Part shown: piece after piece, positions 1 to 8,102 of the stretch
Layout of the letters: every line of letters begins with the position of its first letter
Numbering within the stretch: position 1 is the first letter of the stretch
NCBI GenBank assembly: GCA_964422295.1
Contig: CAYRAM010000001.1
Location: 186,001 to 250,000 of the forward strand
Source of the DNA: UBA12191 sp964422295
GTDB taxonomy: Bacteria; Planctomycetota; UBA8108; UBA1146
Direction of reading: 5' to 3'
DNA: 64,000 nt
Program-made: the position numbers and the translations under genes
The notes under the pieces: model-generated
Databases searched by the model: none
What the model saw: only the letters and a program-made list of their open reading frames with translations
Told to the model about the DNA's origin: nothing

Positions 1-918
1 GGGATCATTGTTGTACTCATGGCAAACCGCGCATGCTTCAGCGGCCAATTGGGGCTGAAAGCTGCCGCGCATTTGATTCTGCACCACAAAGTCGACATCG
101 CCGAGGAGACCGTACATCACCTGATCGATGAGACCACTGGAATCGGGTCTCTGAACGGTAACCGCACCGGGGATGAATCCCGTCGCATCCAATTGGTTTT
201 CATCCACGTGAGCGATTTTGTGACAGGTCTCACAGGAAACTCCCCGCTCTTGAGCTTCGGTGGGAGGGCCTGACAGGGGAGCGAGTGGCGAGAATGGTTG
301 TGCGATCCAGCCTTCGGGCTGGTGACACGAAGCGCAGCTTCCATCAGGTGCGACCCCGGCATGGATGGAATCGCGGAGATAGACGAATCCACCATTTCCA
401 CCTGCTGTTCCCGTGCCGTCAAAGAGGTCGTAAACCCAGGTATTCAAACCGGTGTGGGACATTCGTGAATCCGCCCACTGCTCATATTGCACCGGATGGC
501 AGATGGCACATTGGAATGGGGTCACAAAATTGTAGTTGGGATCGTCTTCAGGGTTGACGGGATCGAGCGCGATCACCACCGATGTTTGAGGTGTGTTTAC
601 CGTGACAGGTGCATTGAAGTAACCCTTGTGGGCTCCAACTATCTTCAATCCCAATCCTGAAACGGAAGGCAGCGAAAAAGTTCCATCGATGGCTGATTCT
701 GTACAAATCGTCGTTGCCTGGAGGGTGACTTTTGCTCCTGATAGCGGATCACCCGTGGCTGAGTTGATCACCGTTCCACTGACTTGGGCATCCACCGATT
801 GCAAAGTCGGGCCGCAATTGAGGATCAAAATTGTTGCCACGTAGATCCAGGGCAGCCTGCCGATAAGACCCTTGGAATGGGGGTTTGAACGAAGTGTTGG
901 GATGACGAATCGGTACAC
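1..918 (-). CDS. Multiheme c-type cytochrome with N-terminal carboxypeptidase-regulatory-like domain (3' end cut by window edge)
   Basis: The frame is open from 966 down to base 1 and runs off the left edge, so the C terminus is missing. GTG at 918 is chosen as start: AGGAG lies six bases upstream and a hydrophobic export segment (residues about 18-34, possible cleavage after VDA near 44) follows. Residues about 46-120 (SGTVINSATGDPLSGA) resemble the carboxypeptidase regulatory-like beta-sandwich found in secreted proteins. Four CXXCH heme c sites are in the same frame: CAICH (137-141), CASCH (195-199), CETCH (229-233), CAVCH (296-300); more may lie outside. The spacing and the CAICH...QW...S pattern suggest the cytochrome c554-like multiheme group. 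Seen: heme motifs, signal. Known: CXXCH binds covalent heme outside the cytoplasmic membrane. Inferred: electron transfer in the periplasm; the partner is unknown. The divergent kinase gene at 1136 may share the intergenic promoter region. Confidence 0.85.
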   Translation of the reverse strand, partial: MYRFVIPTLRSNPHSKGLIGRLPWIYVATILILNCGPTLQSVDAQVSGTVINSATGDPLSGAKVTLQATTICTESAIDGTFSLPSVSGLGLKIVGAHKGYFNAPVTVNTPQTSVVIALDPVNPEDDPNYNFVTPFQCAICHPVQYEQWADSRMSHTGLNTWVYDLFDGTGTAGGNGGFVYLRDSIHAGVAPDGSCASCHQPEGWIAQPFSPLAPLSGPPTEAQERGVSCETCHKIAHVDENQLDATGFIPGAVTVQRPDSSGLIDQVMYGLLGDVDFVVQNQMRGSFQPQLAAEACAVCHEYNNDP

Positions 919-1135
919 GCCTGCTCCTGATTGCAAGGAGGCCCTTATTATCGGACCCGAAGGGTTTCACAATTTAATGGTAACGCTGCCCGGGACCCCT
1001 GGCGGGGGAATGGAGTCCACACGGTAAATATAGCCGAGTAGCCGTCGATATGGGAAGCGGCAGACTGCCGAAATTTGCAGAAAATCGTAGAATTCAGGGG
1101 AACAGGAGTGGTTTCGGTTCCCCGACAGGAGTTCT

Positions 1136-4100
1136 GTGGCTGCCCATCCGGGAGACACCGGCGAAGCCGGGATGTCCGATCGCTTTGAGCCTATTCGACT
1201 TCTCGGTCGGGGGGGAATGGGAGAAGTGTGGCAGGTTCGTGATTCCCTCACCGGTGAGGAAGTCTCACTGAAACGGGTATCTGCGGCCCAAGCGAAAACT
1301 CCCATCGGTCAGAGGCTGCGCAGAGAGTATTTGAATCTGCAGCAGTTGCGCCACCCAGCCATCCTCGAAGTAAAAAATTATGCAGAGAATCCTGTCACCG
1401 GTGAAGCCTGGTTTTCCAGCGAAGTGCTTCGGGGGCCGAGTTCGACCGATCTATCAGGAACATTGAATTTCCACAGATGGTTACAATTATCGGCGGGATT
1501 CCTTCGATCATTGGCGTTCCTCCATCGAAACGGTTGGGTACACGGGGACATCAAGCCTGACAATATTCGTCTCAGGAGTCCGGTGGGTTCACAGCCGATG
1601 GACCCGGTCCTTCTCGATTTTGGATTAACACGCAGGGAACACCTTCCTGCAGAAGAAAAGATTCTCGGGACACCCCAATCGATGGCTCCGGAACAATGGC
1701 TCGGTCAGCCTCCCGATTTCCGTAGTGATGTCTACTCTGCGGGGATATTGCTCTTCCACTGGTGGACGGGCAGGTTTCCCTTTGAAGATGTCTCCAAGCC
1801 TCTTCTCAGCAGTGCCCACCTTCATGATGAGATTGTTGATCCTGGTTCATTGCGAAGCGGGTTGCCCGTCGAAGTCTCAGGGATACTGCTGAAGATGTTG
1901 GCGAAGAGGCCCGATGATCGACCGTCAAATGCTGGCGAAGTCCTGTCAACTTTGGCGACGACACTCGACGAAGAAGTGAATGAGAAGGCGGAAACCGTAG
2001 CCTCCTTACTGTCTCAGATCGAGTATGCGGGAGTGGGGGAGGCTCCAGTCAGGGAACTGCAGGATGCGCTATTGCAATGGGTAGGTTCTTCTGCAGAACA
2101 AGAGTCGCTCATCCATTTGCATCGAAATGACGCCGACCGAAAAATCATCGTGGATCGGGTAGTTGGTATTCTGCAAAGCAGGGGCATCGGTGTTGTTACC
2201 CTCAAGGGTTGCTCTACAGAGCCATTTTTTGAATTGTCACGCAGTATCGATCGTACGTGGAAAAAAATAGTCGTTCTCGTGAGAGATCCGGAACTCGGAA
2301 ATTCGGAATGGCAAAAGCTACTCCAAATTCGCCAATGGAAATCATCGCGTCTTCATTGGTGGATCAGTTCCAGGGAAACCCCAGCGGGTTTCTTTGGCCA
2401 GGCTCTCTCTGTCTGTCACTTGAGGAAGATCTCCACTGACGCATCTGTGCTTCCGGAATTGGATGAGTTTGTTGAGAACGCTTTGCCTGGCTGTCAGCTT
2501 TCTTCCCGGGTGCGTGGTCGACTTCAATCATGGGGCCAAGACCAACCCGGGATGTGGCGCAGAATTCTCCGCGGGCGCATCAAATCTGGGGAATTGAATC
2601 ATGATGGTCAGCGATGGATCTGGCGAGAGAATCAGCTTCCTGTGGAAGATTGTTGGCGCAAAAGGGCACAGCAAGAAGCGTCCACTCTCTCCGATTCAAG
2701 CGGCAGGATTTTGGCCGCCTTGGCGGTATTGGGAAAGCCTGGGTCGGTCGCTGAAATTTCAACGTTGGTGGAGCTGCCCTCGGGAGAATTGCCGGTTCGA
2801 ATCGCAGAACTGGCTGCCCAGAAGTGGTTGAGAGTGGGGCGCAGGATTCAATTTGTTGAGCCATTTCAGCAGGATGCAATTCTTGCCGCACTGGATGCTG
2901 GGGAGCGAAAAGAGATTCATGCCCGCGTAATCCAACTGAGTCATGAAGATCGACTGGAGAAAGCGCACCATCAATTGAGTGCAGGGAATGCCATTGGTGC
3001 TGCAGAGACCTTACGGCCATCTCTGAGAGAGGTTGAGCAACCGAAATCTTTGGAAGAAGCCCTTCGCTGGGTCCCATTACTTTCTTCTCTGGTTCAATTG
3101 CTGCCGCAAGACTCACGGGGTGTCTGGTTGGAAATGCTGGGACAGATGGAAGATCGATTGGGCCATTCGGCACTTCGCGACCATGCGTGGAGGGAGGCAG
3201 AAAGATGTTATCAATCAGGGTCCAGAGAGGCGTTACGTTTGACCCGTTGGCGAGCCTCAGTATATCGCAGAGATGGAGAATCTCGGAAAGCATTGGCTTG
3301 CATCGAAGGCATTGCCCGCCAAGAGATTGATTTTTCAAATTCACAGGTGATGGAGGAGGCGATCCTCGTCGCTCTGGAGTTTTCACGGATACAAAGGGGC
3401 CTCGCCAGGCAAGGCTTGGGAAAGTTGCCAAAAAAAGATCCATTGGCGGAGTGGATACCGCGCTGTCGTGGTGCGATGAGAGTTTCACTAATTCTTGAAC
3501 AGTGCCGTCGGTACTTGCTACAGGGGAGCCGTCTGAGAGCACGCGATCATGCGCGGATTGCCCTCGGTGAGAGCAGTATTGCCCGAGTCAACTGTGAAGC
3601 GATGAGCCTCCTTGCGCGTGCCAATGGAGATTTGCCATCCCTTCGCCTCTGGAGCAAGCTCCACGGATTCCTCGCGCGCAAAGAGAATCGACACGAAGCC
3701 GCCACGGCTGCAGAGGTCGACGCTGTGGAGGCTCTACAACGGATGGGTGAATCCCCCCGGATCGGAACAGAAATTCACAGTTTGATCGAAAGGGCGCGAA
3801 AAGAGTGCCCCGCTCAGTTGCCCAGGGCCCTCTTGGTTCGTGCCCGAGAGGAATCTGGAAGGGGGTTTATCCGTTCAGCGGCGAGGGATCTAGAAGAGGC
3901 GATGTCGTTGGAGGGGCCTGCAGGAATCGTCGCGTGGGAAGGAAATCTTTTGGTGGCCGCATCGGAGTGGGTTGCCGGAAGGACTGCAACTGCCATCAAA
4001 ATCCTCGAGGCGGCCAAGCCGGACTGGGCTCCCCATGAGCCTGAGCGTATCGACGTGCATGCCCGTCATGCCATTCTCCGAAGTCGGTGTGTCAGATCTT

Positions 4101-4768
4101 TAGGAGAATTATCGGGGAGCTTGTTTGTGATCGATCACGCCTTAGCGGATCTGCGCATGAGAGGCACTGAGCAGGACCTGGTTTCATTGCGCTGGGAACG
4201 AATCGCATTGCTTCGATTGTTGGGGAGGGATTCCCTGGCTCGTATGGAGGAGAGCAAGTTAAAGGGATTGACTTCACTGGAGCCGGGGTTGGACCCCGAG
4301 CCTGCGGGATCCCGAAGGGCAGAGGTGACTTTTAGGGATTTGGTGCGCGGCTTTGGTCGTTCTATCGATGAGGAGGATTGGAACTCTCGCTTGGAGGGGG
4401 TGGCACTCGATGCTCTGAGACTGAGGGCCCAGCCGCTTTCGCTGCGCATTCAGTTGGCAAAATTGTTGTCGACACCTCATCCGGATTCCGAATCGTTGGC
4501 ACGCCATTGTTGGAAGAAAGCGGTGCGATTGGAGACTCGGGAAGCAAGGGCTCTTGTTTTGGGTTTTTGGGCTCGTGTACGCAGAGAGCAGGGAGATCTC
4601 AAATCTGCACAGATCCTTCAACTTGCAGCGGAGCGGGAATTGGATCGCTGGTATCAGAGGTCCCCTTCGGGAAGCGTTCAGGCGGCGATCGCAGAATGGT
4701 TGGGGATTGAAGAGGGATCTCTCCGAATTAGTTCGGCGATGGGTGGCCGAAACAACCTCCTGACGTAG
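1136..4768 (+). CDS. Serine/threonine protein kinase with long C-terminal helical-repeat region
   Basis: 1210 residues from GTG 1136, which has AGGAG about five bases upstream; an in-frame ATG at 1172 (residue 13) is an alternative but has no clear Shine-Dalgarno. The first ~280 residues form a Hanks-type kinase: glycine loop LGRGGMGEV (about 23-31), ATP-anchoring Lys46 in SLKRV, catalytic loop HGDIKPDN (136-143, Asp138), DFG in LLDFGLT and APE in MAPEQW. All catalytic residues are present, so it should be active. The remaining ~900 residues carry no Walker A motif; a stretch around 300-600 is reminiscent of a degenerate AAA/STAND ATPase region, and the C-terminal half is Arg/Leu/Ala-rich and helical, like TPR repeats. 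No transmembrane segment is evident, so a cytoplasmic signalling or scaffold role is inferred. Substrate unknown. It precedes aspS without being an obvious functional partner. Confidence 0.9.
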   Translation: MAAHPGDTGEAGMSDRFEPIRLLGRGGMGEVWQVRDSLTGEEVSLKRVSAAQAKTPIGQRLRREYLNLQQLRHPAILEVKNYAENPVTGEAWFSSEVLRGPSSTDLSGTLNFHRWLQLSAGFLRSLAFLHRNGWVHGDIKPDNIRLRSPVGSQPMDPVLLDFGLTRREHLPAEEKILGTPQSMAPEQWLGQPPDFRSDVYSAGILLFHWWTGRFPFEDVSKPLLSSAHLHDEIVDPGSLRSGLPVEVSGILLKMLAKRPDDRPSNAGEVLSTLATTLDEEVNEKAETVASLLSQIEYAGVGEAPVRELQDALLQWVGSSAEQESLIHLHRNDADRKIIVDRVVGILQSRGIGVVTLKGCSTEPFFELSRSIDRTWKKIVVLVRDPELGNSEWQKLLQIRQWKSSRLHWWISSRETPAGFFGQALSVCHLRKISTDASVLPELDEFVENALPGCQLSSRVRGRLQSWGQDQPGMWRRILRGRIKSGELNHDGQRWIWRENQLPVEDCWRKRAQQEASTLSDSSGRILAALAVLGKPGSVAEISTLVELPSGELPVRIAELAAQKWLRVGRRIQFVEPFQQDAILAALDAGERKEIHARVIQLSHEDRLEKAHHQLSAGNAIGAAETLRPSLREVEQPKSLEEALRWVPLLSSLVQLLPQDSRGVWLEMLGQMEDRLGHSALRDHAWREAERCYQSGSREALRLTRWRASVYRRDGESRKALACIEGIARQEIDFSNSQVMEEAILVALEFSRIQRGLARQGLGKLPKKDPLAEWIPRCRGAMRVSLILEQCRRYLLQGSRLRARDHARIALGESSIARVNCEAMSLLARANGDLPSLRLWSKLHGFLARKENRHEAATAAEVDAVEALQRMGESPRIGTEIHSLIERARKECPAQLPRALLVRAREESGRGFIRSAARDLEEAMSLEGPAGIVAWEGNLLVAASEWVAGRTATAIKILEAAKPDWAPHEPERIDVHARHAILRSRCVRSLGELSGSLFVIDHALADLRMRGTEQDLVSLRWERIALLRLLGRDSLARMEESKLKGLTSLEPGLDPEPAGSRRAEVTFRDLVRGFGRSIDEEDWNSRLEGVALDALRLRAQPLSLRIQLAKLLSTPHPDSESLARHCWKKAVRLETREARALVLGFWARVRREQGDLKSAQILQLAAERELDRWYQRSPSGSVQAAIAEWLGIEEGSLRISSAMGGRNNLLT

Positions 4769-4786
4769 AATCTCACGGAGATGGAG

Positions 4787-4807
4787 GACCCGCAATGATG
4801 GCGGGTC
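4787..4807 (+). promoter_or_regulatory. Hairpin in the aspS leader
   Basis: GACCCGC (4787-4793) and GCGGGTC (4801-4807) form a perfect 7-bp stem with loop AATGATG, starting 18 bases after the kinase stop and ending 39 bases before the aspS start. There is no following T-run, so it is not a typical terminator. It may be a processing site or a translational control element for aspS, or chance. Confidence 0.3.
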
Positions 4808-4846
4808 GCGAAGCGGGAGGCTTTGAGCCCCTGAAGGGAAACACCT

Positions 4847-6628
4847 GTGTTGAGAACACACACCTGCGGTCAGTTGCGAGTCGAAAATGTTGGACAAGAA
4901 ATCTGTTTGGTCGGTTGGATCGACGCCGTCCGTGACCATGGAGGCCTGAAGTTCGTCGATCTTCGTGACCGTTATGGAAGGGTGCAGGTGCAGATCTCCC
5001 CTGAATCCATCGGAGGGAATGCCCTCGAAACTCTTCGATTTGACCAGGTGCTCAGGGTATCCGGTGAGGTGAAGGAGCGCCCGGATGGGATGCGTAACCC
5101 CAAATTGGCAACGGGTGACGTCGAGCTGATCGCTGGCAGTGCAGAAGTGATCGGTGAATGCCCACCGCTGCCTTTCAATCCTGACTCAGGGGACCAAGTC
5201 AATGATGAGTTGCGCTTCAAGTACCGATTCATCGACATGCGAAGGGATGAGGTCCAGAGAAGATTTCGCCTTCGTAGCGACATGCAGTTTGCCATGCGCC
5301 AATTTTTGCACCATCAGCAGTTTATCGATCTCGAAACGCCGATGTTGACCAAGAGCACTCCCGAGGGGGCACGGGATTTTCTCGTACCGAGTCGCCTTAA
5401 TCCGGGAGAATTTTATGCTCTTCCACAATCGCCCCAAATCTTCAAACAGATCTTCATGATCTCCGGTTTCGACCGCTACATGCAGGTGGTGAGGTGTTTC
5501 CGGGATGAAGATCTGCGCGCAGATCGGCAGCCGGAGTTCACTCAACTCGATCTTGAGATGGCATGCATTGATGAAAACGACATCATCGGTCTCGTTGAAG
5601 GGCTAATGCAACACGTGGTTCGCGAAGTCCTGGGCAAGGAAATCCCAGGGCCCTTCCCTCGTCTGAGCTACGAGGAGGCGACTCTCACCTATGGCAGCGA
5701 CTCCCCGGACCTGCGTAGCGACTTGAGAATTCAGGATTTTTCTGATTTAGCGGAGGCGCTGGAATTCAAGGTCTTCAGCGGAGCGGTCGAAGCGGGTGGT
5801 TGCGTTCGCGGCTTGAAGATTCCTGGAGGTGGAGGGTGGAGTCGCAAGGAGATCGAATCCCTTGAGCCGATCGTGACCCAACAAGGTGCGGGAGGATTAG
5901 CCTGGTTCAAGATGACCGAAGAGGGCCCGGCGGGGCCTGTATCCCGGTTCCTTGCCGGAGAAGCCGGAAGCACACTGATCTCTCGTTTGGAGATGGAAAC
6001 GGGGGATTTGGCCTGCTTTATTGCCGATGCTGAGACACGTGTAGTCGTCAATTCCCTGGGCCAATTGCGCAAGGAGTTGGCCCTGCGCCTCGGGCATATT
6101 GACCCCGAAGATCTTCAGTTTTGTTGGGTAGAGGAATTTCCCCTCTTTGATGAGGATGAAGAAACGGGTAACCCGACACCCTGTCACCACCCGTTTACCT
6201 GTCCTCACCCCGACGATATTGATCACCTGGACAACCGTCCTCTGGAAGTTCGAGCTCGAGCCTACGACCTGGTCCTGAATGGCTTTGAGGTTGCAGGCGG
6301 AAGTATCCGTATTCACCAGAGAGAACTCCAGGAGCGGGTCTTTGCGGCGATCGGCATTTCACCAGAGGAGGCGGAATCCAAGTTCAGTTTTCTGCTGGAA
6401 GCACTCAAGTACGGTGCACCACCCCATGGCGGCATCGCCTTTGGCCTCGATCGCCTGGCGATGCTCCTCTGTGGACTCGACACGATTCGTGAGGTCATCG
6501 CCTTCCCGAAGACCCAAAAGGGGACATGCCAATTGACGGATGCTCCTGACGCAGTCGGTGCGGAGCAGTTAGCGGAGGTGGGGTTGCAGGAGGCCCCACG
6601 GGAGTCCTCGAAAGACGAAGGAAATTGA
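4847..6628 (+). CDS. aspS: Aspartate--tRNA ligase
   Basis: 593 residues, normal length for bacterial AspRS. It charges tRNA-Asp with aspartate (class II synthetase, cytoplasm). The start is GTG 4847 (product reads MLRTHTCGQL, as usual for the family) with AAGGGA about eight bases upstream; the adjacent TTG at 4850 is possible. Domains in order: N-terminal OB-fold anticodon-binding domain (about 1-105), class II catalytic core with motif 2 FRDEDLRADRQPEFTQLD (about 218-235), the bacterial GAD insertion domain (about 290-420), then motif 3 GIAFGLDRLAML (about 528-539). The tail PKTQKGTCQLTDAP matches the end of the family. Whether it also charges tRNA-Asn (non-discriminating form) cannot be told from this window. 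Confidence 0.97.
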   Translation: MLRTHTCGQLRVENVGQEICLVGWIDAVRDHGGLKFVDLRDRYGRVQVQISPESIGGNALETLRFDQVLRVSGEVKERPDGMRNPKLATGDVELIAGSAEVIGECPPLPFNPDSGDQVNDELRFKYRFIDMRRDEVQRRFRLRSDMQFAMRQFLHHQQFIDLETPMLTKSTPEGARDFLVPSRLNPGEFYALPQSPQIFKQIFMISGFDRYMQVVRCFRDEDLRADRQPEFTQLDLEMACIDENDIIGLVEGLMQHVVREVLGKEIPGPFPRLSYEEATLTYGSDSPDLRSDLRIQDFSDLAEALEFKVFSGAVEAGGCVRGLKIPGGGGWSRKEIESLEPIVTQQGAGGLAWFKMTEEGPAGPVSRFLAGEAGSTLISRLEMETGDLACFIADAETRVVVNSLGQLRKELALRLGHIDPEDLQFCWVEEFPLFDEDEETGNPTPCHHPFTCPHPDDIDHLDNRPLEVRARAYDLVLNGFEVAGGSIRIHQRELQERVFAAIGISPEEAESKFSFLLEALKYGAPPHGGIAFGLDRLAMLLCGLDTIREVIAFPKTQKGTCQLTDAPDAVGAEQLAEVGLQEAPRESSKDEGN

Positions 6629-6785
6629 GGATTTCAGGGGTCCTGCTGAGGGATCTGGCGCTGTTGTGATTACGGGACTCTACGGGGACCTCTTCTGAGT
6701 GAAATTCGTTGTTTTTCGGTAGATTACTGCGAGAATTCACAGATCTGACTTGCCAGAAGGGTGCCTGACGGTGTATTCATCAGGG

Positions 6786-6806
6786 CTTGCCAATGGCAAG
6801 TTTTTT
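6786..6806 (+). terminator. Hairpin plus T-run in the infC leader (terminator or attenuator)
   Basis: CTTGCC (6786-6791), loop AAT, GGCAAG (6795-6800), followed by six T (6801-6806): the form of an intrinsic terminator with a short stem. It lies 157 bases after aspS and 74 bases before infC. It may end aspS transcripts, or act as an attenuator for infC-rpmI-rplT, which in Bacillus is controlled by L20-dependent premature termination. The sequence alone does not decide between the two. Confidence 0.5.
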
Positions 6807-6867
6807 GATTGACCAATGGTTCCACCGATTTGGGAATGAAGTCCTGAAAACGGTGACCGGAAAGAAC

Positions 6868-6883
6868 GGGAGTCAGAGACATC
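6868..6883 (+). promoter_or_regulatory. infC ribosome binding site with ATC start
   Basis: GGGAG (6868-6872) sits eight bases before ATC (6881-6883). The frame is closed by TGA at 6854-6856 and has no ATG, GTG or TTG before TTG near 7024, well inside the conserved N-terminal domain. The ATC is exactly where IF-3 proteins begin (ISEQ here, INEQ in many homologues), so it is the likely initiator. Confidence 0.75.
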
Positions 6884-7390
6884 AGCGAGCAAACGAAATA
6901 CAGGGTCATCGATCGTCCCGGGCCTGGAGAGGTTCGACTGATCGATGAAGAAGGAAATCAGGTCGGTGTACTTGGGCGTACGGAGGCCCTCGATCTGGCC
7001 GTAGACAGAGATCTTGATCTCGTCGAATTGAACCCAAATGTAGATCCTCCGCTTTGCAAGTTGATGGACTTCGGTAAGTTTAAGTACGACCAGTCGAAAA
7101 ATGCCAAGCAAACTCAAAAGGTTCGCAAGATCAAAGAAATCAAATTGCGCCCGAAAACAGAAAAGCATGATTTCGATGTGAAGTTGAAACGGGCGCGAAA
7201 GTTCATTGAAGAGGGCCACAAGGTTCTCGTGACCATGGTTTACAGGGGGCGAGAACAGCGTCACCCGGAAATTGGTCGTGAAGTGCTGATGCGCTTTTTC
7301 GATGATATGGAGGACCTGGCCAAGATGGAGCGAGAGCCGCTACAGGAAGCTCGCAACCGAATGGCCATGGTTTTGGCTAAGAAAAAGTGA
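6881..7390 (+). CDS. infC: Translation initiation factor IF-3
   Basis: 169 residues from ATC 6881, the usual family length. IF-3 binds the 30S subunit, checks start codon and initiator tRNA, and prevents premature 50S joining. The N-terminal domain carries the conserved stretch PPLCKLMDFGKFKYD (about 55-69), followed by the basic linker (QKVRKIKEIKLRP) and the C-terminal domain ending in MAMVLAKKK. The start was extended upstream of the first ATG (7028), because translation from there would delete most of the N-terminal domain. Rare AUU/AUA/AUC initiation of infC is known to let IF-3 repress its own translation, and the same loop is inferred here. It leads the classic infC-rpmI-rplT-pheS-pheT order. 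Confidence 0.95.
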   Translation: MSEQTKYRVIDRPGPGEVRLIDEEGNQVGVLGRTEALDLAVDRDLDLVELNPNVDPPLCKLMDFGKFKYDQSKNAKQTQKVRKIKEIKLRPKTEKHDFDVKLKRARKFIEEGHKVLVTMVYRGREQRHPEIGREVLMRFFDDMEDLAKMEREPLQEARNRMAMVLAKKK

Positions 7391-7403
7391 AATTGATACG
7401 CCG

Positions 7404-7417
7404 CCCTGCATGCAGGG
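7404..7417 (+). repeat. 14-bp perfect palindrome between infC and rpmI
   Basis: CCCTGCATGCAGGG is a perfect palindrome, 13 bases after the infC stop and 21 bases before the rpmI start. As RNA it can form a 5-bp stem with a CAUG tetraloop close to the L35 initiation region. In Escherichia coli L20 represses this cistron by binding structured RNA around here, so an L20 operator is a reasonable guess, not shown. Confidence 0.45.
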
Positions 7418-7438
7418 AGGCTCAGGAAAAGGGGACTC

Positions 7439-7648
7439 GTGCCCAGGAAGACTCACAAACCTCACAAGGGGCTGCAAAAGCGTGTCAAACTGACCGCCAC
7501 TGGCAAGGTCAAGAGACACAGAGCTGGAAAAAGCCACCGAATGTCTCGGCGAACCTGGACCGCCACCCGTGTTCGACGAGGTCGTCGTGCGGAGATTTGT
7601 CCGGAATGTGATGCAAAAATCATCAAGGCTCTCCTAGGCGTAGGCTAG
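7439..7648 (+). CDS. rpmI: 50S ribosomal protein L35
   Basis: 69 residues starting at GTG (7439) with product MPRKTHKPHKGLQKRVKLTA. The signature THK...KR.K.T..GK.KR.RAGKSH is intact; the typical length is about 65. A structural protein of the large ribosomal subunit. The C-terminal part reads EICPECDAKIIKALL; the single CPEC pair is not typical of L35. It follows infC by 48 bases and precedes rplT by 97 bases, both gaps holding inverted repeats. Translation is probably controlled by L20, as in other bacteria with this order (known for the operon, not shown here). Confidence 0.95.
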   Translation: MPRKTHKPHKGLQKRVKLTATGKVKRHRAGKSHRMSRRTWTATRVRRGRRAEICPECDAKIIKALLGVG

Positions 7649-7652
7649 GAGA
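7630..7652 (+). promoter_or_regulatory. Hairpin spanning the rpmI stop codon
   Basis: TCTCCTAG (7630-7637) and CTAGGAGA (7645-7652) form a perfect 8-bp stem with the 7-base loop GCGTAGG; the rpmI stop (7646-7648) is in the right arm. There is no T-run. It lies 93 bases before rplT and may be an mRNA processing or L20-binding element. Confidence 0.4.
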
Positions 7653-7745
7653 ATGTAAGCGCCTTCCCGGCGTAGCAACCGGCGACTGCGGGGATTGAAG
7701 TGAGTTGATTCTCCTCCCGACAGTGCCTTTTGGAAAGGGAACCAC

Positions 7746-8102
7746 ATGCCACGCGTACGCTATGGCGTCGCTCGCCACCGCAAACAGAAGCGGATCCTTA
7801 AAAAAGCCAAGGGTTTTTTCGGAGCTGGCAGTCGCCAGTACAGAACTGCCCGTCAATCCATCATTCGTTCTGAAGTCTTTGCAACTCGTGATCGAAGGAA
7901 CAGAAAGCGAATGTATCGTCGACTGTGGATCACCCGGATTTCCGCTGCTTGCCAGGGAACCGGAATCTCATACAGTCGGTTTATCCATGGTTTGAAGAGG
8001 GCCAATGTGGATCTGGATCGAAAAATGATCTCCGAATTGGCAATTCGTAATCCAGAGGCGTTTACTTCACTTGTGGGAGTCGCCAGAGGCGCCCTGTCAT
8101 GA
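7746..8102 (+). CDS. rplT: 50S ribosomal protein L20
   Basis: 118 residues, standard length. Starts MPRVRYGVARHRKQKRILK and keeps the N-terminal basic extension that threads into 23S rRNA, the GFFGAGSRQYRTA stretch and the globular RNA-binding C-terminal domain. L20 is needed early in 50S assembly and in many bacteria is the autogenous repressor of the infC-rpmI-rplT operon. The stop overlaps the pheS start (ATGA at 8099-8102), implying translational coupling. Confidence 0.97.
   Translation: MPRVRYGVARHRKQKRILKKAKGFFGAGSRQYRTARQSIIRSEVFATRDRRNRKRMYRRLWITRISAACQGTGISYSRFIHGLKRANVDLDRKMISELAIRNPEAFTSLVGVARGALS

Noticed and set aside
2580..3542. 320-codon open frame on the minus strand
   Set aside because: Lies wholly inside the kinase gene, no known product, no ribosome site; a shadow frame.
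4274..4939. 221-codon minus-strand frame across the kinase-aspS junction
   Set aside because: Runs over the ends of two well-supported genes and has no family resemblance.
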